Of a DNA stretch of 64,000 nt, positions 56,129 through 64,000 are shown one piece after another. The translations under genes and the position numbers were made by a program. The stretch lies in the NCBI GenBank assembly GCA_025529335.1, contig JAMYHX010000002.1:334622-398621 (forward strand). Reading direction: 5' to 3'. This DNA is from Rhizopus sp. PT2906 (Eukaryota > Mucoromycota > Mucoromycetes > Mucorales > Rhizopodaceae). Numbering within the stretch: the stretch's first letter is position 1; every line of letters starts with the position of its first letter. The notes below the pieces were generated by a model. It did not search any database. It was not told the origin of the DNA and saw only the letters and a program-made list of their open reading frames with translations.

Positions 56129-58001
56129 CGAAAAAAATGTTGCGCTCAGCTTTATTATTGAAAAAAGGCAGTTAAGTCGATAACTTGTGAATTAGATTCT
56201 TTAAAAAGAAGAGCTGAATATTATTAAAATAAGTTTGAGTGAGAGTTTTAAAGGGAATATTAAGGTTGTCAGTATGATAAATGTGGTCAATGTGATAATT
56301 CATGCTTATGCTATTAGTATAATTATAAGTTATTCTTATCAGATGCGATAGAGGAATGTAGAGTAGAATATATGCTCTACTATCATATATAGAGTATTAT
56401 AATGATTTATATCAAGCACGTCAGAGGGTATTTTGTATAAAATAAGCTCAGTCCTGGACATGGGACTTATCAAGTTATAGTCACTATCGGTCTCAGTGGG
56501 GCACCTGAGGTTGGGAAGAAAAATTGAAAATTGCCCTTTGATTACAGTATCCTTCATGATTACCACTATACATTGTTGACTTTATACACTTATGAAGAAG
56601 TATAAAAGACAGACAGAGTGCATGCTCTCAAAATTTCAAAGTAAACATTTTTGAAATGAGCTACACATATTATACCTCAAAGAAAGGATAGTGGAATAAG
56701 CAATTGATATTTAAGGTACTTGAAAAAAAAGTAATAAGAAAGTAACTGATCTAGAGATTTGTAGCACCCTTTTTCTTTATCTCAGTTCTCAGTTTATTCA
56801 AAGAATACGCTAACCTTTGTCTGGTAGATTTTAGGCGTCGCATGATACATGCTCTTCATTCGCCTTTTTTTTTTCAGTGGCTATATATTGTTATAGTATC
56901 AAGATTCGCTTCCTACCTTACGCCTTTTAGTGCCATGTTCTTCTTCTAAATTTTTCACAGCAGGACAATTGGACAATCCAATACTATATTCTCTCTAGAC
57001 GTAAGCAACTGTGACAATATTTCGGTTTAGAGTATACCATTGTGTAGTAGGAGCAAAAAAAAAAATATGAGAATGAACAGGGGATTTTTGTGGTGAGTTA
57101 AAATATGCATTGCCAAATGCAAAAAAGTCTGCCAAAGTTTGACGAATACCTACTATTTCAGATGATTTTTTTTCATTACTCGCTTTGATGTGAGCTGACA
57201 GCTTTTCAAGACCAGAGCTCACAACTGCACACATCTCAGGTAATGCATTTGAATTCTTTGGATAACATGGAATGGGCCATTGCAAGCACCAATAGCTTCA
57301 AGTAACTGTTTTTCAAAGTCCTTGTATATAGTAGTCTTGAGAATATTAAAAGTTCAAAGGTAATAGCTGCTGTACTTCTCTTTAAGTATCACTGAGTCCT
57401 ATATTATATTAGCTATTATAAATCGAGGAGAGAGCATATTATGCATCTAAATAAAAGTACCTGCAAAAAGCAATACGTAACCCACAAAGCAGCTTTAAAA
57501 ACTTTGGTCTAGCTTTGTCTTTTTGAATAACATTATCACGAGCATTGAATTTTTCCAACCAGTGTTCAACCTCGGGAAATATCATCAACTGAAGTTCTCT
57601 TGGAGGCGCTATCTCAGCATGAGGAAGGAAACAGTCGTAGTGACTATGAGGATCAAAATCAGCAAGGCTCTTTAATACCTGAACAGGCACGCTTGTCTCT
57701 CGTCAATTGTATTTTTATTAAACACTAATATCCACCAGCCTAACTGGATAAACTTTTGTATTCCGAACAATCTTACTTTGATGATTTGAAATGGTTCTCT
57801 TTTGGATGATTCCTTTGATGCTAGAGTAGTTCTTTTATATATCTTTAACATTGGAATAAATTGTTTTATTGCTTGTTCTTATTTTCATTTCTCAAAATGT
57901 TTGTGTATATTTTGAAAGTCACTGCTGTCCTAAAGTAAGTGAGAAAATGCCTGTCTTTTTTTTTCTTCTTCTCTTTTATACACACAGAGGCATACAAACA
58001 A
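56129..58001. other. Intergenic region with recombinase-like relic
   Basis: The only feature with protein character is the fragment at 56995-57690 (-). The rest is AT-rich (poly(T) and TTG runs near 56101-56120), with no repeat recognised. The 60 bases before 58002 are CT-rich and form the leader of the Brr6-like gene. Confidence 0.45.
56995..57690 (-). pseudogene. Ndc10/Crypton-like mobile-element protein fragments
   Basis: Two minus-strand frames. The first (57439-57690) holds SHYDCFLPHAEIAPPRELQL, then FPEVEHWLEKFNARD and QKDKARPKFLKLL. The second, further 3' (56995-57285), holds LPEMCAVVSSGLEKLSAHIK. This order recalls the N-terminal part of Ndc10-domain proteins (tyrosine-recombinase-derived, as in Crypton-like elements) that are multicopy in Mucorales. 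The pieces do not join in one frame with plausible splice signals, so the gene is broken. The assignment is from memory of the pattern. Confidence 0.35.
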
Positions 58002-59088
58002 ATGTTTTATGACGATCCTGACGACATGGATTATGAATATACCAATCCTCAATATCAAACTTCTTTTAATTCAAGGTCATTTTTAAGTACACAGCCTTGC
58101 TTTCAAAAAGAAAGTGCCTTTATGTCTTCTACTGGCTTCTTTACAAAATCTTTATTTGATACCAAAGAACTGCATGCAACAGACGAGATTTGTAATTTAT
58201 TAAGCGGATTCAGTCTTCAAGAACAAATAGAACAAAAGGATGAAAAGATAGAAAAAGATACAAAAGTAATAACTATAAAAGATATTTTCTTGTAGATTTA
58301 CTCATATTCTCATAGATTGAACCTACATTTCCAAAATATACAGAAGAAAGCAAACAAATGACAGATACAACAAACGAAGAAGAAGAAGAAAAGGAAGAAA
58401 GGATATTGCCTCTTACAACAGCAACAACAACAACTACACCAGCATCAATTGCATCCACAGACTTTCAACCAATTACTCATCATTCACCCACTTTTATTTA
58501 TAATCAAGCGCCTCTTCCTCATATAGATCCTTTTGCAGAGAAACACAGCACCATATATTACATCACAAGCCTACTAAAAGTCGGATTCTTTAGCATCATA
58601 TTCACGGTACTCTTTTACCTCTTTATTCAATTTGCTCGCTTTATTCATCAGGATATGAATGCAAAAATCACCAATTATGAGTTTAACCAACTCAACGAAC
58701 AGAAATATTGTCAGCGACAGTATGAAATCAATAACTGTTCACCAAATACTAGACTTCCAGCTATTGCAGACCTGTGTGAAAACTTGGAGAACTGTCTATG
58801 GCGTCCTCTCTCTGTTAGTAAAGCAAGAATATTAGCTGAAACTCTGGCAGACATTGCAAATGGATTTTCAGATGCGATCACAGTGAAAACGATGGCAAGT
58901 CCTTATTGTAATTTAGTTTATAAAACTAACATCCAATGTTTATATAGTGTCTAAGCATCTTGACTGGATTCGGCATAATATGGTCTATAACCAATGTTTT
59001 AACAAGAACTAGACAATACAACGAGGCAAATGCCAGTACACTGTCATCATCAGTTCCTGCTAGTGATAATAGGCTTCTGACGTACTAA
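58002..59088 (+). CDS. Brr6/Brl1-like nuclear envelope protein
   Basis: Three exons: 58002-58265, 58316-58894 and 58948-59088, giving 327 aa. Intron 2 (58895-58947) is GC-AG (ATG|GCAAGT); no other donor gives the second membrane helix. The long acidic, Thr-rich N-terminus faces the nucleus/cytosol. A membrane helix (VGFFSIIFTVLFYLFIQFA) precedes the perinuclear domain with conserved Cys residues (INNCSPNTRLPAI, LCENLENCL) and AETLADIANGFSDAITVKTM, the family signature. A second helix (CLSILTGFGIIWSI) and a short tail follow. Brr6/Brl1 act at nuclear envelope fusion during pore-complex insertion. One such protein often serves where yeast has two. The gene ends about 100 bases from the convergent SLC35-like gene. 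Confidence 0.88.
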
Positions 59089-59190
59089 TGAAAATAAAAC
59101 AAATGCTATTTATTATAAATAAAAGAATAATTTACTCGTAAGAGAAAATAAAAGCAGTACAACATCCAAGATTTTAAGCTGTTTACTGGT

Positions 59191-60863
59191 TTATCGGCGG
59201 CTAATTGTGAATAATAGCACGCTTCCGATAACAAGTGTTGAACCTAAACCCTTATAGACCGTAAAACCTATAGAGTAAAATGAATAAGGAGCAGGTAGCA
59301 TCTAAAGGGAACTTACATTGACTTGCATCCGATTGACAATATAATGAGTTACTGATCACATAGATCAAAACAGCTCTAAGACCTTGTAATATTCCGGTAG
59401 CAACCTTTAGTTGAGTTAGTATAGTGATTATATATATATATAAATATATATATGATCTTACACTTCCAGTTCTATCAATCAATTCATAGTAATTCCAAGA
59501 ATGTACTGCATTTGATACACTCACGATGATATACATCAAAAGAACTGTGGAAATATTTGTGCCCTGGATATGAATTAGTTTGTCAAACCGTGGAAGAGTA
59601 TATATGCCTATCCATCCAAGTGAAAGAAGAGATGTATAGATTCCCGAATAAAAGCATACTCTTGCTGGTAAAGGTGGTGGAGTTTGCTTGGATAGGATAT
59701 AATCAGAGTAAACATAAACACATGCTAAACAAAAAAAAAAAAAAAAAAAAGCAACATAAACACTCACTTTGAGAGATGTATCAAGTTTTACTTACAGTAA
59801 AAGAATGTGCCACTCAGAGTCATCAGGGTTCCAAACATCAATAATCCATTTTTTACTAAAGATACATAAGCCTTGATTATATACATTAAAGATGAACTAA
59901 CCTTCTTCACTGGCATCATCACTTCCTTTCATTGAATCTAGAGAGCTCATAGCTAAGCCAGCGCTTGTGCCGAATATAGCAATCCACTGAAGGATGGATA
60001 GCTTTCTATTCATGAATAAGAATGTAAGAACTGCGCACCATATGACGACACTACTGTAAATGACTTGATACATCTACTGGCTGTTAGCTACAAACATCTA
60101 CCTATTACCATACATTACCCCGCTTCCGATTATTGAAAATCCTACAGTGACACAAAAATTGGCAAACACGTCCATGAATGCCAGCTTTATAACAGCCCTA
60201 TGACTGATATGTCCTTCATGACTATGCTCTTGTTCTGTATCCTCTACATTTACATGCAACTATTTCATAGAATGAGTCTGTGCTTGTGTTGTATCTTGCC
60301 ATTCATACCATGTCATTCATCCTAATCTCATCTTCCTGCTGGGCTATTTTGTTGTATGCAGTTTTATTCTTTTTTAATAAAGGTATCAGTGCGCCAACTA
60401 GTACCATTCCAAAGTACTGCGCTAACTGAGTAAGGTAACTATCTCCAGCTTTTTTATATAACAAAAAAAAAAGAGAAAGAACAAAGATTTACAATGATGC
60501 TAATGTGCACAACATGTTAGTCGTTACTTGCAGCTCCATGATAAAATATCCACTGCGTTCCAAGTGTTATTGAAATACCAGTGATCAGAAACGCGCACTG
60601 GTGAATGAAGACATAGAGATTATCCCTTCGTAATACACGGTTATACAAGAAGGCCATGACAGTGGCCGATAAAAAAGAAATATAAAAAAAAAGGTGCCTG
60701 AGTGACAACTTTAAATTTGATTACCGAAAACAGGTTTATCTGATAAAGCTTACAGCTGAAGAAAATAGGTTGGACCACAAAAAAAAAGGACAGCTCTTAG
60801 TGCGCGAGCTGTAGACTTCACACTATCGCGTGTTAGTCGATAAAATTTGTTAGATGAAAACAT
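59191..60863 (-). CDS. SLC35-like drug/metabolite (nucleotide-sugar type) transporter
   Basis: Nine exons: 60754-60863, 60528-60697, 60309-60448, 60119-60259, 59902-60073, 59796-59855, 59462-59724, 59317-59404 and 59191-59267, closing to 406 aa. It has about ten hydrophobic segments, e.g. FFYISFLSATVMAFLY, ISITLGTQWIFYHGAA, YFGMVLVGALIPLL, MYQVIYSSVVIWCAVLTFLF, LLMFGTLMTLSGTFFY and LGSTLVIGSVLLFTI. The block IIGSGMYQVIYSSVVIW is typical of SLC35/EamA-type carriers. A hydrophilic loop is rich in Glu/His (VEDTEQEHSHEG). Members of this superfamily move nucleotide sugars, or sit in Golgi, ER or vacuole membranes. The substrate is unknown. Confidence 0.75.
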
Positions 60864-61713
60864 TAACAGAGGATAATAACATTCTATTTGTTTAAGAAGA
60901 ATGCTATGTGCGTTCCATTTTTACTAGAGACACCCATTTTTGAGTGTGTCAGGTTCTGTTTTGCTAGAGACATATCATTTTTGTATATGGCTGTGGTTTC
61001 CTTAATGAAGCCCATCAATAGTAAGCCTTTATTGTTTAATTGGCTTGCATGATGAGCGTATACCAGGTTTGAAAGCTCATCTAATGATGTAAAATTAGAA
61101 CATATTTATTTAACAGACAAATATTGAAGAACAGCACAAAACTTTAAGTGGCTCTAAAAATGTATGTTTAAAATAAAAGCATAACTGTATGAAACAAACC
61201 ATTCCATCATCTCACAAAGACGATAGCTGCATCAGTAACATAATTATACAAAACAACAATGCCAGTGACTTGAGATTATGATCATAAACCAACAACGCCA
61301 TAGTGCCGTTTTCCTCTCTGAACAACTCATAAATACAATAACTGATGCAATAGTACATATCTACGATACTATCAATCCAGCACATCGAAAACACGGCCAT
61401 CCATCAGTAATCACAACATGATACAATTAGTCTAGCGGTTTACAAATATTATAACCGATCCAGCACCTCCATATTGAAACAAAATTATCATTTCAGCTAC
61501 TTGAGACTATCATAATTGAACCACTTTGATACCTTTTTGTGGCCCAACCTATTTTCTTCAGCTGGTAAAGACTGATCTACAGCTATAGACACCTTAAATC
61601 CATGTTAATTTGTACTTGGGGGACAGAAGTTTAAGTAATTCTGACAATGCAGATCAACGTTTATTAGATAATACGACAATGTTTTACGAGCTTATTCACA
61701 AAAACAACAATAT
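60864..61713. other. Sparse intergenic region
   Basis: The SLC35-like promoter should lie at its left. The motif TAGAGACAYAYCATTTTTG-like occurs twice (about 60930 and 60968). A 62-codon minus frame (61212-61400) shows nothing recognisable. No other feature was seen. Confidence 0.4.
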
Positions 61714-62073
61714 TTAAACACAAGCGTAAGCAGTTTTACGACAATCAATGTGGAAAGAGGACATCCTGTCGTTGTTTCCACTACTGATTTGGTTGACGTT
61801 CCAGTTATCAGTAGTAGAGCCCAAAACAGCTCCAGAACAGCCATGGCCATCATACATTTTCAAATTACAGCAAGTAGTAGTATATCTGAAGGAGCTGACC
61901 TTGTTGTCCAAGCGAGAATCAATATCGTGGCAAGATTGTACAGGTGATCTACCGCTGTAAGACAGATACTTTCCACCATAGCCAGCATTTTCATAGATGG
62001 TAAAGGTCCAACCAGCTTCAGTTACCTTCATTAAGAGAGCAGCAGAGATAAAGGATACAAGAGTGAAACGCAT
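61714..62073 (-). CDS. Secreted beta/gamma-crystallin-like protein
   Basis: A single exon of 119 aa. The signal peptide is about residues 1-20 (MRFTLVSFISAALLMKVTEA). The mature domain reads like a beta/gamma-crystallin: WTFTIYENAGYGGKYLSYSG is a Greek-key start (aromatic...Y-x-G...S). Two six-residue stretches, DNKVSS (56-61) and NDRMSS (101-106), fit the canonical calcium double-clamp N/D-N/D-x-x-S/T-S. Six cysteines (48, 68, 69, 79, 111, 118) suggest disulfides. Such secreted single-domain crystallins occur in microbes and slime moulds, mostly as calcium-binding proteins of unknown role. A good TATA box lies 58 bases upstream. Bacterial I36 inhibitor-type proteins are a possible alternative with a similar fold. 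Confidence 0.75.
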   Translation of the reverse strand: MRFTLVSFISAALLMKVTEAGWTFTIYENAGYGGKYLSYSGRSPVQSCHDIDSRLDNKVSSFRYTTTCCNLKMYDGHGCSGAVLGSTTDNWNVNQISSGNNDRMSSFHIDCRKTAYACV

Positions 62074-62130
62074 GTTGTTACAAGAGTGTTTGTTAATGAG
62101 ACGTTAGGAATATCACAAATAGAAGGGGGT

Positions 62131-62137
62131 ATTTATA
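62131..62137 (-). promoter_or_regulatory. TATA box of the crystallin-like gene
   Basis: On the minus strand the sequence reads GGTATAAATACCCCC. TATAAAT is 58 bases upstream of the ATG at 62073, a normal distance for a fungal core promoter. The compact leader and strong TATA suggest regulated, high expression; that part is inference. Confidence 0.55.
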
Positions 62138-64000
62138 CCTTTCTTTCTAAGGCAAATGCTCTGCTAAGCATTCTCTTCTGTCAATGTAGCACAACCAAGT
62201 TAATTCCAGGTTTCTGCTGTCGTTGCTAGATCAAATATGCGTAAGACAACCGTGGATCTGATTCAATGTTTACTTGTTTTATTATGCCATATGGCGCCTT
62301 TGTCATAATAACATGGATCAATTAAACATTTTCAACTTGATATCCAATACAGTATCATGTACTCTCTCAATGCACGTTAGTTTAGTCTATACACTCACAG
62401 CCTCCTTGAGCATGTTCCACATTAATTAATTCGTTAAACATTTAGTACTTTTGGATCAAATTGTCAACATTACACATACACGATGGAAATAACAAAACTA
62501 CACCGGATACACTGTAAACGATACAAAAGAGCTTAATATGCTTTTTATTTTATTTTATTAGACGCTGTTTTGGATAAGTGATGACTGTTCTTTAATATAT
62601 AACTCTATTTGCAACGTGACCTTTACATTTACATTTACTGCAAGCTAAGTGGCGTAGTATTTCTTTAATCAAGAGCAAGATTTCATTCGCTATACAGCTT
62701 ATTGCTTGCATCGGAGTGTTTATTCTCACAGTTTACGTTATTCTACAACATGCATTCTCTGTTGGATGCATCTTTATCTATTGAGCTAAGAAGTTGTCCT
62801 TGTATTTTATACACAATATCTTTTACTATCGTTGCAGCAAGAAACACGTACGTATTACTATGACAGTTAGGTTTGAAATTACTGTAATGAGCCATATTTT
62901 CATTTCAACCTGTCCAACTGTTACCTGATATACTAAGGTGTGGCACAAATTCATTTATTCTACCCACCGCTGTCACTCTTGAATAGGAAAGTGATAAACC
63001 AATTCGAATTTGGATGCTGTTTACCGAAAAGGATCATTGGTCCAAATCCCATTCCCTAACGTGATGAGAAACAGAAATCGGCAACTATAAAAATACAGTG
63101 AAGGTAGTTTGCATACTTAAGTCCGCGAAGTATCTGTAGGATCAAAATACTTTTAGCACAATATTGAAAATCATATGTAAATGCACTGATCCAGACAATG
63201 TTAAGAAAAATTACTATTGCTAACCGTACATTCATCAACCAAAAAGCGTAAAAGATGTCCCCTTGAATTTATTGTATAATGCTCGAAAAACTTGTCATAT
63301 CACAGTGACCATTTTTACCTAATATACATGTACACTGCTGTTACACCTCCTGTACGTCTCTTGACATGATGTGTATTCCCATTTTTCTTTGCACAAAGAA
63401 TTTGCCACTTAAAAAAAGTAGCCTGCACATACTGTAAACACTGACGCCATTTAAGTTCTTCTCGTTTGCTTTAAAAAGATAAACCACAGCAAGTTCATGA
63501 CATGAAGATGCATATCCCTCCTTGTTGTCCTACATTTGTAATTTGGTTAGTTTGATGTACAAGCCTATTTTGAAATAGAAGCTTCCAAGGTTTACTTGTG
63601 CCTTCTTTGTACACGGTCATCTATACTGTTTCTCTTCTGTGTATCTCGATTTTGCTGTTCTTATACTAACTACTTCTGCCCTTTATTAGTAATTCACAAT
63701 GAGTAACGTTGTTTGTCATTCGCGGGAATTAAAACAGTTGGGAAAGGGAGGAAACACACGTTGAAAAGCGAATTTGACCTAGTGCTTTGCATCAAATCAA
63801 CTGGTTTTATGGGCCAGAGAATAGTTTATGTCAGTATCAATACTGTGTACTTTAAGCTAATATCCTCCATTTCTATTTTTGATTCATACTTGCAGCACAA
63901 ATACTGTATTTTTATTAATTTTTGACATTAATTTTATAAAATGTTGTCATAAAATAAAAAAATTATTTGCTTAAAAAGACGACAAAGAAAAATATGTTTG
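62138..64000. other. Gene-poor right end of the window
   Basis: No open frame with protein character was found; the longest are about 60-70 codons. The composition is less AT-skewed than the intergenic DNA further left, which may mean decayed coding sequence. Repeat B copy 2 starts at 63902 and runs to the window end. Confidence 0.45.
63902..64000. repeat. Repeat B, copy 2 (runs off the right edge)
   Basis: About 96% identical to 37967-38066 in the same orientation, starting at the same TACTGTATTTTTATTAATT. The upstream sequence differs completely between the two copies, so this is a true element end. Confidence 0.85.

Noticed and set aside
60448..60528. A 7-base microexon in the SLC35-like gene
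   Set aside because: It would need a 28-base intron. Using the AAAAAAG acceptor at 60449 gives a single 79-base intron and a better protein (GAATGDSYLTQ).
60690..60790. Apparent frame conflict at the start of the SLC35-like gene near T9 runs
   Set aside because: Recounting both T runs (nine each) makes exon 1 (60754-60863) end in phase 2 and join the next exon in frame.
61212..61400. A 62-codon hydrophobic minus-strand frame
   Set aside because: No start context, promoter or conserved pattern; of a size expected by chance in this DNA.

Overview
The window is AT-rich nuclear DNA of a filamentous fungus. It has spliceosomal introns of about 45-80 bases, many per gene, and conserved eukaryotic genes. 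Several decayed mobile-element proteins look like families common in Mucorales (Rhizopus/Mucor type). I therefore read it as Mucoromycota, probably Mucorales; the species cannot be told from the sequence.

Layout. 0-2.3 kb: 3' part of exocyst SEC3 (+). 2.5-4.1 kb: a monocarboxylate-type MFS transporter (+). 4.5-6.3 kb: a PNUTS/Ppn1-like PP1 regulator (-). 7.2-9.5 kb: PRP40 (-). 9.5-11.5 kb: a graveyard of mobile-element pieces. 11.5-16.0 kb: MMM1 and a PMC1/PMCA-type calcium pump in tandem (-). 16.2-20.4 kb: FCP1 (-) divergent from a coilin-like gene (+), then prefoldin subunit 6 (-). 21.7 kb: tRNA-Ser(GCU), flanked by a dispersed repeat and by four spaced copies of an undescribed leader-like element (22.1-23.9 kb). 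24.3-26.7 kb: a 690-aa gene resembling fungal HAM1-like/DUF4449 proteins. 27.0-30.1 kb: a zinc-ribbon protein and ARG5,6 (-). 30.1-39.5 kb: accessory DNA with a Fanzor/TnpB-like fossil, a tyrosine-recombinase fragment and an intact 185-aa gene with a serine-recombinase-like motif; two ordinary genes sit inside it, a COX7C/Cox8 subunit and an mpaB-like oxygenase. 39.5-60.9 kb: dense housekeeping block with cytochrome b5/acyl-CoA dehydrogenase, TMBIM/BAX-inhibitor, FMO, SET-domain, NmrA-like, Ubc4/5, Swd2/WDR82, 5-oxoprolinase, coproporphyrinogen oxidase, a small coiled-coil protein, Brr6/Brl1 and an SLC35-like transporter. 60.9-64 kb: sparse DNA with a secreted beta/gamma-crystallin-like protein.

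Functional links. FCP1, the PNUTS-like protein and Swd2 all act on RNA polymerase II CTD dephosphorylation or termination; Prp40 and coilin belong to splicing and snRNP biology. They are scattered through the window, so this is proximity and not an operon. MMM1 (ERMES) and the calcium pump are only 59 bases apart. 5-oxoprolinase and HEM13 converge with a 55-base gap.

Exon coordinates were assembled by hand from splice signals and phase. In every multi-exon model given, the phases close into one frame, which is the main support for the boundaries. Product names rest on recognition of family motifs, with no database search.
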